Source of the DNA: Adiantum capillus-veneris
Taxonomy: Eukaryota; Streptophyta; Polypodiopsida; Polypodiales; Pteridaceae
Assembly (NCBI GenBank): GCA_014529385.2
Contig: CM043945.1
Span: 2,950,312-3,014,311, forward strand
Direction of reading: 5' to 3'
Length of the DNA stretch: 64,000 nt
The position numbers were made by a program, and so were the translations under genes. Within the stretch, counting starts at the first letter, position 1. Every line of letters begins with the position of its first letter. Below the pieces are notes generated by a model that searched no databases, was not told the origin of the DNA, and saw nothing but the letters and a program-made list of their open reading frames with translations. This document shows, in pieces, positions 37,302-48,245 of the stretch.

Positions 37302-37352
37302 TCACATTACCGGGGAGCTACAAGTGCGCTCCTCAGTGGGGGCACCAGAAGA

Positions 37353-38317
37353 TGCAGAGGGGGAATGGGGAGCACGCCCAGCGTGCCAACACGGTTTCCT
37401 CCTATAGCCCAGGGCACACACTGCACCCCAATCCACTGAAAAACCAACTTCGATCGACGCACCGTCGACCAACTGATCCAAAATCACACCGCTACAATAC
37501 GCACACACTCGAGAACAGAAGAGAAAGGGGAAAGAGGGGGCGAGACGACGCAAAAAAATCCCCTGCAATGGGGGCTTTCTCTTTCATAGGCACACCAAAA
37601 ACTGTACAATTCTCATCGCTGCAACCGGCGTGAACCAAAACACAAGAAAGGGCGAGCCCCGCTCAAGCCCGGGCATAAAGTTTCCATAGTCTTCCTGCTC
37701 CTCGTGAGCTCTGCATAGCTCCAAACGAGCGAGCAGACCAAAAGCTAAAAAAACCCCTTCTCGTTGCAAAACAAACGTTTTTATGTGAGAGCTAGACATT
37801 TTTAGCACTTAGGCTTTTTTGCCGCCATGTGGCACTCCTTTTGACTTCTTGAAAATTGGGCTCGAACTCCCTCTTATCACTCTCGCATGAGGACTCCCCC
37901 TAGGGAGCAACCATGGCGCCGTCGTTGCTCCTATGCGGGTAAAAAACCTCCTCCTCAAAAGACTTTTGCAACGAGGGCCACTGCCCGTGTGAAACCGGGC
38001 TAGCCATGCAATCATGCCACGTTATCACCTTCCCCGTGCGAGCGCGCTGCCCCTGGCGCCACCTCATCGGCCAAAATCACCATCGACCGCCACTTGCCGC
38101 TTACGCAGCGCCACCAGCGCTTTCCGCCATTGCCCACGACCTCCTAGGGCTCCTTGCCTCCCTTGTGATACTAATGGGGCCTCACGGCCTACCCCTTAAA
38201 CTCCGGCATCAAGGCCCCGCCTGCGCATATGGGCCAATAGCGCTGCCACGTGTCAGCCACTGGGTTAAGCGGCCTCCAAGGACTTGAAATTCCATGCCTT
38301 TTTCCTCCACAAAACCT
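37353..38317 (-). repeat. Candidate LTR, upper copy of about 965-bp direct repeat
   Basis: Pairs with 33455-34420 across its whole length with scattered substitutions. On the minus strand this is the 5' copy. It ends in CTCTGCA and is followed by TCTTCTGGTGCCCCC, where a primer site would be. Confidence 0.75.
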
Positions 38318-40250
38318 AAGACCATATTAGGTAAAGTGGAAAAATCCCAATTCCCAGGTTGGACAACTTTCAATATATCATGTATAAAATATAGAGATTT
38401 TGTCAAAAATTTGAGTTTTCTTAAGGTCTCATTCCACTTTATGCACATACAATACACAATGAAAAAAACTAAAATATCATGGTTTCAATCAATTGGATTA
38501 TTAGGAGAGGAGTATATTGCATCCATTATCGTTGTCTATGTTCTACTGTCCTACCTACAACTTATCTCAACATGGAGAGCTTGGTTTCTAGGTCCACCAC
38601 TTGTCCAAGTTAATGTAAAAGTGACTCAAGGTTCACAACTTGTGAAAGCAAGGATCCATTGAGGAATACAATCCACTTGGCTATTTTTCCTTAATTTATT
38701 GCATGTGACATTTAAGCAAGGTCCACTTCTAATCTATAACTTCTTAATTTGAGGCATGGGGCATACATAAAATATGTAGCATATGCTCTATTGCCTCATA
38801 GGAAGGTTGGTTTCAAGGTGCACTTATCCATGCTAGACTATCTTGGAGAAATGATGGAGCTTGCTTCTCTCCTTGTTTCAATGGAGACTAGCTTGGACAA
38901 GTGGTGGACCTTTGCTTCTCTCTATGTTTCAATAGAGTTAGCTTGGACAAGTGGTGATCTTGGAACAAAACCCCCATGTAAAACATATCATGGGTATTCC
39001 AAGTGATTAGAAAGATTACCATTTAAGATATAACCTTATAGGTTGGACAACTAGATCTTGGCTTGGAGAAATGGTGGACCTTTGAGTCTCTCCATGTTTC
39101 AATGGAGTCTATCTTGGAGAAATGGTGGAGCTTGCTTCTGTCCATGTTTCAATGGAGCCTAGTTTGAACAGTTGGTGGACCTTTGCTTCTCTCTATGTTT
39201 CAATAGAGTTAGCTTAGACACGTGGTGGATCTTCAAAATAAACCAACTACTATCAATGTTGCCTAGCTTGGACAAGTGGTGGAGTGTTTCTCTACTCCAT
39301 GTTTCAATGGATCTTAGCTTGGACAAGTGTTGGACCTTAAAACAAAAACCCCATGTACAACATAGAATGGATTTTCTAGATTTCAATGGAGTCTAGCTTT
39401 AACAAATGGTGGAGCTTGTCTTCATCCATGTTTCAATGAAACTAGCTTGGACAAGTGGTGGACCTTGTAACAAACCCCCCCATGTACAACATATCATTGG
39501 TTTTCTAAGTGATGGGAAGAAATACCATTCAAGATATAAACTTATAGCTTGGATAAGTAGTTGACTTTAAAACCAAATTCATCATAATACAATGAAATAC
39601 AGGTCAGCCAATTCCTAAATCTTGAGACCAAACCTCCCATGCTATTAGAGATAATATATTGGATAAGTGGTGGACCTTCTATTATTTTCCCATGCCTAGT
39701 TTAGACAACCGGTACACTTCGCAGCTATAAAGGTTGGACGAGTTGTGGAGCCTTGTTTCTATCCATGTTTTAATGGATCCTAGCTTGGACAAGTGGTGGA
39801 CCTTAGAAAAAAGCTTCCATGTACAACATATATGAGGTTTTCCATGTTTTAATGGAACCTATCTTGGACAAATGGTGAAGCTTTCTTCTCTCCATGTTGA
39901 TTTTGGAACTACCTTAGACAAGTGGTGGAGCTTTTCTTTTCTACTCTTCATAATACAATGAAGTATATGTTGGTTACATGGTGAATCTTAAAGCCAAACC
40001 TCCCATTTTACTAGAGATGATAGGTTGGACAAGTGGATCAACCTTCTATCATTTCTCCATGACTATATTGGACAATTAGTAGACATAACATCTCTCTATG
40101 TTGTCTAGAGATGAGCTTGGACAAGTGATGGACCCTGCTTCTCTCTTCCCTTGGTTTACTAGTTTGAAGACTCAGTATATATACTTTCTTAGATCTAGCT
40201 TGAACAAGTGGTGGACCTTGCATCCACAATCTTAATTCAGTACAAAAAAG
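38318..40250 (+). repeat. Satellite-like array (TTGGACAAGTGGTGGACC family), left block
   Basis: Diverged monomers of about 51 bp built on CTTGGACAAGTGGTGGACCTT and TCTCCATGTTTCAATGGAGC recur from about 38820 to 40220 in plus orientation. One isolated copy near 38592 (GGTCCACCACTTGTCCAAG) is reversed. The block lies downstream of the last FCP1-like exon. Short frames (EPSLETWWRL type) are artefacts. Confidence 0.85.
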
Positions 40251-40986
40251 TATATGAAAAAATAACATAGGAATCTTGGTTTGAAGGTCAAGCAATTAGG
40301 TTCCAAATGCACATAATAATATATTTTCCACCCATATTAAAAGAAAGTTAAATATGTTATTACCAAATTGACAAAGGTAACGTCCAAGATTTATATCTTT
40401 CCATCTTGTCAGATCTAAATCTTCATCAAGGCGACATGCATGTATACATCAACTTTCAAGCCATTCAAGAATACATGCACTTAGATTCCATAGTTTTGTT
40501 TTCAAAGTCTTTTAGGTTCTAAAACTCTTTCACATAAAGTATGTAATGACAAAATTCTTGAAGCAAACATTTGTGCCCAAGAAAAAGATCCCTCTCACAT
40601 ATTTAAAGTCCATGAATTCTCTGATCCACACTTACAAGTTTTATTTTGACATCAAACATCAATTCTTTCATAGTTCCAAATAAATGCAACCTCGATATGA
40701 ATTGACAAAAAATGAATTTCTTTTACTATATGACCCAACATAGGCCCCAATCAAATAAAAAATGAGTCCCCAAAAATTTGGGTGCACTCTAGCAATACAT
40801 CAGAGTCCCCTTACAATAGGATGCACTCCAATAGTACATTGAAGTCCCCTTAGAGTAGGGTGCACTCCATTCAAGTGTTCATAAAATTGACACACCTTTT
40901 TTTTTAAAAAAAAAGACTATATCAAATTATACAAATGTTGAAAGATACACACTAGAATAAAAAAAGCATCTTATAGCCATATTTAT
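40251..40986. repeat. Gene-distal spacer with a 39-40 bp tandem repeat
   Basis: No coding frame. At 40781-40870 a unit with GGTGCACTC...AATACATCAGAGTCCCCTT occurs about 2.3 times (starts about 40781, 40819, 40859). The rest is AT-rich DNA downstream of the FCP1-like exon, and the satellite is absent. Confidence 0.7.
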
Positions 40987-41762
40987 TCAATGCTTTCGTG
41001 TTGACAAGTACACACCAAGGACATAATTTGTCTCAGAATCACTATACTGATTTACAATTGTGTTGTATGTATAAACTCTCTTATCTCTTGCATACAACCA
41101 TCCTACCAACCATGGAATTATGGTTCTCTGCAAGATGTTTTGAAGTTGCTCGGAAGTTTGCCTCCACATCTTTGGAAATATAAGATATGTCCCTGGCATG
41201 TTCCACATCACCCTATATGGAGTGTCATCAAAAATTAAGGTATTGTTTGCATCCAAATCCTCAAATATCTTCCAAATATCACTCAGATTTTTGTGATAAA
41301 CCCTTGTAAATCCTAACATGATATTTGGATTTTGGCAATTTTTGTTACTCATAAACACCTTGAACTTGGTATACTGCTCAGGAAAACATTTTTGTGTGAT
41401 GCGTTGCACCCTTGTTAAGTTATAGCAACTCCATATCCATAGCTCAAAGTATTCAGCACAAAAATCCAAAAAACTTTGTGCGTCTGGTCGCACCACATGA
41501 TAAACTTCATCTTTGTCCTCCACAAGTCGCATGTGTTGAGCCCAAGATGGCATAGAATCTCCATGTTTCATTTCAACTGTCTTGAGAAGTAACCCCTCTA
41601 GATCCAAGATAAGTACTCTTTTGATGTCCTTGAAAGCAAGTGGTAGGTGATAAGGAGGTGATTCATTCCTTGGACAAGGTCTTGGAGGAGGTTGGATGGG
41701 TAATTCAATAGTTTTCTTCAATTTATGCCACCATATAGCCAATCCATTTTTCTGTAATGGTT
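40987..41762 (-). CDS. Terminal exon, divergent FCP1/NIF-like HAD phosphatase domain
   Basis: The exon starts after a good acceptor (TTTAATTTCAG) at 41762 in phase 1 and ends at TGA 40989-40987, which overlaps an AATAAA signal. It codes about 258 residues. The HAD motif I is VLILDLEGLLLKT: the first Asp is kept, and the general-acid Asp is Glu. Motif II-like is IWSCYNL, and motif IV is TLIFDDTPYR. RPDAQSFLDFC matches the FCP1/small CTD phosphatase fold. Known members dephosphorylate protein Ser/Thr such as RNA polymerase II CTD. With Glu for Asp, activity is doubtful. The phase matches the donor of the methylase-like exon at 61032, 19 kb upstream. It could instead be the end of a separate gene whose 5' exons are lost or outside recognition. 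Confidence 0.7.
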
Positions 41763-42049
41763 CTGAAATTAAAGAACAAGAGCACTTAATGCAAACACAA
41801 CAATAGACATGAGTTTTACATTGTCTACCCTAAGGTTTTATTAGATACCAAAATCCATCTATGATCTACTCATTAATAGAAAGAAAGTCAAATTAAAATC
41901 CTGACTCTTTTTTACGCTACACTCTCTCTTAGTCTCAATACCATGGAGTTCAACTAGACTTAAGTCAACTAATAACTACTACTTGTTGTTAAAGGTATGC
42001 TTGAAGTGTATAAGGCTTAACCAATGCTCTAGTGTAGAATGGGTATTAA
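41763..42049. other. Intron-like AT-rich DNA upstream of the FCP1-like exon
   Basis: No open frame. It carries the polypyrimidine tract and acceptor of the exon at 41762. Satellite begins at about 42050. Confidence 0.5.
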
Positions 42050-45000
42050 GGTCTCAAGGTCTACCACTTATCCAAGCAAAGATTCATTTAGATATGGAAA
42101 CCCAATTTTTCTTAATATAATGATATAGAGTGGACAAGTGGTGAATCCTGAGACCAAGCCACTCATGCTACTAGGGATAATAGGTTGGACAAGTGGTGGA
42201 CCTTGAATGTAAACCCCCCATGTACAAAGTATCAGGGGTTTTGGGTATTTCAATGGACTCTAGCATCTTGGAAACATGGTGGAGCTTACTTCTCTCCATG
42301 TTTCAATGGAGTCTATCTTGGATAAATGGTGGAGCATCATTCTCTCCATGTTTCAATGGAGCCTACCTTGGACAAGTGGTGCACGTTTGTTTCTCTCTAT
42401 GTTTGAACAGATTTAACTTGGACAAGTGGTGGACCTTGGAACAAAATCCCCATGTAAAAAATATCATGGACATTATAAGTGGTGAGAAAAAATACCATTC
42501 AATATATAACCTTATAGGTGGAAAAGTGGTGGACCTTAACACCCAATTATTATTAATATAATGACATAGAGTGGACAAGTGGTGAATCTTGCGACCAAAC
42601 CTACTAGGAAAAGTACGTTGGACAAGTGGTGGACCTTGAATGCAAACCCCCCATGTACAAAATATTACTCATGCTACTAGGAATAATTTGGTATTAAGGT
42701 CCATGTTTCAATGGAGCCTAGCTTGGAAAAGTGGTGGACCTTTGTTTCTCTCTATGTTTCAATAGAATTTGCTTGGACAAGTGGTGAACCTTGGAACAAA
42801 ACCCCCATGTAAAGCATGTCATGGGCATTACAAGTGGTGAGAAAAAATACCATTCAAGGTATAACCTTATAGGCTGGACAAGTGGTCGACCTTAGCACCC
42901 AATTCCTCTTATTATAATGACATATAGTGGAAAAGTGGTGAATTGTGAGACCAAACCTACTAGGGATAATAGGTTGGAGAAATGGTTGACCTTGAATTTA
43001 AATCACCCATGTACAAAATATCATGGGTTTTGCGTATTTCAATGAAGCATAGCATCTTGGAGACATGGTGGAACTTACTTCTCTCCATGTTTTAATGGAG
43101 CCTATCTAGGAGAAATGGTGGAGGTTCCTTCTCTCCATGTTTCAATGGAGCCTAGCTTGGACAAGTCGTGGACCTTTTTTTCTCTCTATGTTTGAATATG
43201 GTTAGCTTGGACAAGTGGTGGATATTGGAATGAAACTCCCATGTAAAACATATCATGGGCATTTCAAGTGGCGAGAAAGGATACCATTTAAGATATAACC
43301 TTATAGGTTGGACAAGTGGTGGACCTTAACACAATATAATGACATAGAGTGTACAAGTGGTGAATCTTGAAACCAAACCACTCATGCTACTAGGGATAAT
43401 AGGTTAAACAAGTGGTGGGCCTTGAAATAAAACCCCCTAGAGTGTTTCAATGGAGCCTAGCTTGGAAACATGGTAAAGCTTGCTTCTCTCCATGTTTCAA
43501 TGCAGCCTATCTTGGATAAATGGTGCAGCATCATTCTTTCCATGTTTCAATGGAGCCTAGCTTGGACAAGTGGTGGACCTTTGTTTCTCTCTATGTTTGA
43601 ATAGAGTTATCTTGGAAAATTGGTGGACCTTGGAACAAAAACCCCATGTAAAACATATCATGGGCATTAAAAGTGGTGAGAAAAAATACCATTCAATATA
43701 TAACCTTATAGGTTGGACAAGTGGTGGACCTTAACACCCAATTATTCTTAATATAATGACATAGAGTGGATAAGTGGTGAAATTGGGACCAAACCTACTA
43801 GGAAAATAGGTTGGACAAGTGGTGGACCTTGAATGTAAACGCCCCATGTACAAAATATCACTCATGCTACTAGAAATAATTTGGTATTAAGGTCCATGTT
43901 TCAATGCAGCCTAGCTTGGAAAAGTGGTGGACCTTTGTTTCTCTCTATGTTTCAATAGATTTATCTTGGACAAGTGGTGTACCTTGGAACAAAACCCCCA
44001 TGTAAATCATGTCATGGGCATTACAAGTGGTGAGAAAAAATACCATTCAAGCTATAACATTATAGGTTGGACAAGTGGTGGACCTTAACACCTAATTCCT
44101 CTTAATATAATGACATAGAGTGGACAAGTGGTGAATCATGAGACCAAACCGACTAGGGATAATAGGTTGGACAAGTGGTGAACCTTGAATGTAAACCCCC
44201 CATGTACAAAAAATTATGGGTATTGGGTATTTCAATGGAGCCTAGCAACTTGGAGACATGGTGGAGCTTATTTCTCTCCATGTTTCAATGGAGCCTATCT
44301 AAGAGAAACAGTGGAGGTTCCTTCTCTCCATGTTTCAATGAGCCTAGCTTGGACAAGTGGTGGACCTTTCTTTCTCTATATGTTTTAATAGAGTTAGCTT
44401 GGACAAGTGGTGGACCTTGGAATGAAACCCCCATGTAAAACATATCATGGGCATTTCAAGTGGTAAGAAAGGATACTATTTAAAATATAACCTTATAGGC
44501 TGGACAAGTGGTGGACTTTAACACATATTTCGTCTTAATATAATGACATAGAGTGTACAAGTGGTGAATCTTGAGACCAAACCACTCTTGCTACTAGGGA
44601 TAATAGGTTGGACAAGTGGTGGACCTTGAATGTAAACCCCTCATGTACAAAATTATGGGTTTAGGGTATTTCAATGGAGCCTAGCTTGGAGACATGGTGG
44701 AGATTGATTCTCTCAATGTTTCAATGGAACCTATCTTGGAGAAATGGTGGATCATCCTTCTCTCCATGTTTCAATGGAGCCTATCTTGGACAAGTGGTGG
44801 ACCTTTGCTTCTCTCTATGTTTTAATGGAGTTATCTTGGACAAGTGGTGGGTCTTGGAACAAAACCCCTTTGTAAAACATAGCATGGACATTACAAGTGA
44901 TGAGGAAAAATATCATTCAAAATATAACCTTATAGGTTGGAAAAGTGGTGATGGACCTTGACCATTTGGATGGACAAGATGGAACTTGACAATTAGATAA

Positions 45001-45960
45001 AGGGAATTACAATGGACATACCTTAAGATATACCCATGTGGTTGGACGATAGATGATGGTGTATACAATGTGAAGGACCATTTAAGATATACCCTTATAG
45101 GTTGGACAAGTGTGGACCTTAAGTTATTCTTAATGACATAGAATGGATAAGTGGTGAATCTTAAGACCAAATCACTCATGCTACTAGGTATAATACGTTA
45201 GAGAAGTGGTAGACCTTGAATGTAACCACCCCATGTACAAAATATCATGGTTTTAGGGTGTTTCAATGGAGCCTAGAATCTCGGAGACATGATAGATCTT
45301 GATTCTTTCCATGTTTGAATGGCACCTATCTTGGAAAAATGATGGAGGTTACTTCTCTCCATACTTCAACGGAGCCTAGCTTTGACAGTGGTGAACCTTT
45401 GCTTCTCTCTATGTTTGAATAGAGTTAGCTTGGACAAGTGGTGGACCTTTGCTTCTCTCTATGTTTGAATAGAGTTAGCTTGGACAAGTGGTGGACCTTG
45501 GAATGAAACCCGTGTAAAACATATCATGGGCATTTCAAGTGTGTGAGAAAGGATACCATTTAAGATAACCTTATAGGTTGGACAAGTGGTGGACCTTAAT
45601 AATAGTTCTTCTTAATATAATGACATAGAGTATACAAGTCGGTGTATCTGAGACCAAACCACTCATGCTACTAGGGATCCTAGCTTGGGACAAGTGGTGG
45701 ACCCTTGGAAAAAAGTCCCCCAGTACAACATAGCTAGAGTTTTTTCATGTTTTAATGGAAGAGAGATTTCGACAAATGGTGGAAGCATGCTTATCTCCAT
45801 GGATGGATTTTTAGAACAAGCTTGGACAGAGTGGTGGAGCTTTGCTTTTTTACTCTTCATAATACAATGATGTATGAGGTTGGTTACATGTTGAAACTTG
45901 AAGGCCAAACCTCCCATCTACTAAGAGATGATAGGTTGGACCAGTGGTCAACCTTCTATC
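42050..45960 (+). repeat. Satellite-like array with 1.2-kb higher-order repeat
   Basis: 51-bp monomers (TCTCCATGTTTCAATGGAGC, CTTGGACAAGTGGTGGACCTT) are arranged in larger blocks opening with GATAATAGGTTGGACAAG and closing with GACATAGAGTGGACAAGTGG. Block starts fall near 42180, 42608, 42970, 43398, 43804, 44158 and 44600. Three block types alternate: the second type lacks the middle part and has ATTTGGTATTAAGGTCCATG at about 42688 and 43886. The three-block period is about 1.19-1.22 kb. Blocks beyond 44.9 kb are more diverged. The only reversed copy is at 42055. Confidence 0.85.
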
Positions 45961-46065
45961 AATTCCACCATGCCCTATAATTAAGACAATAGTAGAACTA
46001 GCATTCTTTCTATGTGTCTAGAGCTTGTAGCTTGGACAAGTATTGGACCTTGCAACTGGCTTCCT

Positions 46066-46316
46066 TGTGCGTCCTTGCCGCACTGTCGAAGCAAGGGACT
46101 TGCCAATACACCGTGTGCGAGCCACAAACGGCTCCAAGCACACAACAAGCCTAAACTAGCAAGCTCAAGAAAACAAAGGGTGTGTCACTCACCGCTCTAC
46201 GCTCGCCTTCGTGGTGGATTCCTCGCCGCGATGAAGAAGAAGCTGCAGTCGTGCCGCGCTCAACCCGCTTCGCCGCCGTCGTGCCTTCGTAATGCTCGAT
46301 CGCACACACACTCTCC

Positions 46317-46354
<38 letters not shown>

Positions 46355-46647
46355 GGGAGGTGAAGAAGAAGAAGATGGAGATGGAGCAAGAGCACTCTTC
46401 TATTGCACAAATGAGAGAATGAGTAAAAATTAGGTTTAGTTGGCTTTTATAGGAGCTCACCCCATTCACACTTGGGCGCCCATGCTTAGCCAACTAATCC
46501 CTTGAATGTCCAAGTTAAAGTGCGCCTCTCATCGGCGATCACTCTACCTTTTCCTATTGGTCCGACAAGCCCGGTACCTGACTCTACCAAATACATAATA
46601 CGCGTCCATCGTAGGTGATGGGTGTCCGTGAGCCGTGAGGGTTAACA
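46066..46647 (-). repeat. 3' LTR of the gag-protease element
   Basis: Minus strand TGTTAACCCTCACGGCTCAC to GCACA. Contains CT and CA runs (about 46313-46354). A purine tract (AGGAAGGGGGCA, minus strand) lies immediately before it at 46648-46660. Confidence 0.93.
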
Positions 46648-46660
46648 TGCCCCCTTCCTG

Positions 46661-48240
46661 ATGTAGATTCCGTCCTCGGAAGCTATTGAGTTGAAGCTGG
46701 TTCGTCGAGGTGGAAGAGCATTTGAGATGAATGTCCTTAGCCTTCTTCAGTCACTGCAAAATCAAACAACATTGGCACAGTAATTGCATTCTCTTAAAAA
46801 GCATATGCAGTTTTAGGTAGACAAATTGATTGGTCAAAGAATTTCAAACAATTTGTTAGCAATGAACATTAAATTGCAATGTAATCAAATGCATAAACAG
46901 ATGTAAAGGTAAAAAATTAAACAAGTCTGGGGTCGCTAATTTGACGGTCGAAAAGCACTAGAGATCGAATATTAATACCATGGGTAAGCTTCTTAATTTT
47001 CTGTGGTCAATTAAGTTGTTTAATCGCGAGAGCCAAGTATTCATGTTCGAGGGCTGACTAGAGGCTATATCTAGAAAACCTTGTAGTTAAGCTACCATAA
47101 AAGGAATTTCTCATGAAATCATCGCCTGACTGACTTTTTTCTTTGACCCCCCAGGTCTTTTCACATTGATTCAATTATGATGTGTGTGCTTATTTTGTAT
47201 GCCTTGGGTTTTTTGCTTTTCAAGGAAAAGCGCCCACACTGGGAACCTCTAGGGCTCTAGTACCATAGGCGATACATGTGAGTGAAGTACCAAATCAAGC
47301 TGAGATTTCTCTTCCAGCTTAAAATTTTACATTGTGGCACTTTGATTTTTTGTTTTTTTCAGCATTTTAAATTTGTAACTTTGGGGGGTCATATAACACT
47401 GTTACCCTCCCCAGGCTCATCACATTAGTAAACTCCCTTTATAATACTTAAGCTAAAGGTCAAGGGTTAAGCCCACTAGAAAGCCCTAGTACATTTCATA
47501 CAATGCTGCCTAAATCGGATTAAGAACCTAAGTAACCATTGCTTATTAGGAAGGCATTCCCCATGGTATTAAGAGAAGATTTCTAATACCTAGCTTGGTC
47601 AAACTAGCTTAGTCGGACTGCTTGATTTTTAAACCTAGACAAGTGATTATGACAAAACATTACATTGAATTAAATGTTTGATACTAAGCAATGCGCTGAA
47701 TATTATGCTACCAATCACAATCAAAGCAGACAAACATGGATGCAAAAAGATAAGGGCAATGCTAATGGACAAGAAACACCTGTTTGTGTTGATGGTCGCG
47801 CTTGATTTGAAGGTTCCATGAAGGTCCAAATCCTATCAATAGCAACACGCTCCTGTACACACTAGAAAAACAAAAGGATACCTCCAGGAGGCACATTAGT
47901 GGGAAAAGAGAACTTTGCTAATCACTCAACTCTAAAACAGAAACACTCCTATCGTACTAATCTTACCTACCCTCCATCACTCAAGTGATGAGGATCAAAG
48001 GTGTTTTATGGCATAGGTTTCTGTTTCACTGTACCAAATGTGACATGTGTAGGTCTGAGTCAATGTTTTGACTTTAATGTGCATACTCGTTTGCTAATTG
48101 CTCTTGCTCTTTTTTTTTTTTGTGAGTATAAAGCTTTATATGTACATTCCCTAAGATTGGAGATTGAGAGGTCAGGGAAAAAGGTTGAGAGGGAAACAAA
48201 TGAATGATGACTGTCAGCAAACACTCCTCCCCTTCCTTGG
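46661..48240. other. Non-coding 3' internal part of the gag-protease element
   Basis: About 1.6 kb between the end of the protease frame and the purine tract. I searched it for RT and integrase motifs on both strands and saw none. It is AT-rich with stops in all frames. Confidence 0.6.
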
Positions 48241-48245
48241 GTAGA

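Larger units (their letters stand above)
33455..38317 (-). mobile_element. Gag-only LTR retrotransposon-like element
   Basis: Two direct repeats of 966 and 965 bp flank an internal region of about 2.9 kb (34421-37352) that encodes a gag-like protein and a second frame on the minus strand, but no protease, RT or integrase. A possible primer site (TGGTGCCCCCACTGAGG, minus strand) begins about 6 bp inside the upper repeat, and a purine-rich tract (AAGAGGGAAAAAA) lies close to the lower repeat. The outer flanks show no matching target duplication, so the structure may have been rearranged with the neighbouring gypsy element. Confidence 0.65.

Noticed and set aside
42193-44961. Plus-strand frames with WISWRNGG / FSPCFNGAYL repeats
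   Set aside because: Direct translations of the 51-bp satellite. Frames break whenever a monomer gains or loses bases.
38600-46000. Possible CRISPR-like array because of regular spacing of a conserved core
   Set aside because: Plant nuclear context, spacers are themselves conserved between units, monomers diverge gradually, and no cas gene is present. It is satellite DNA.
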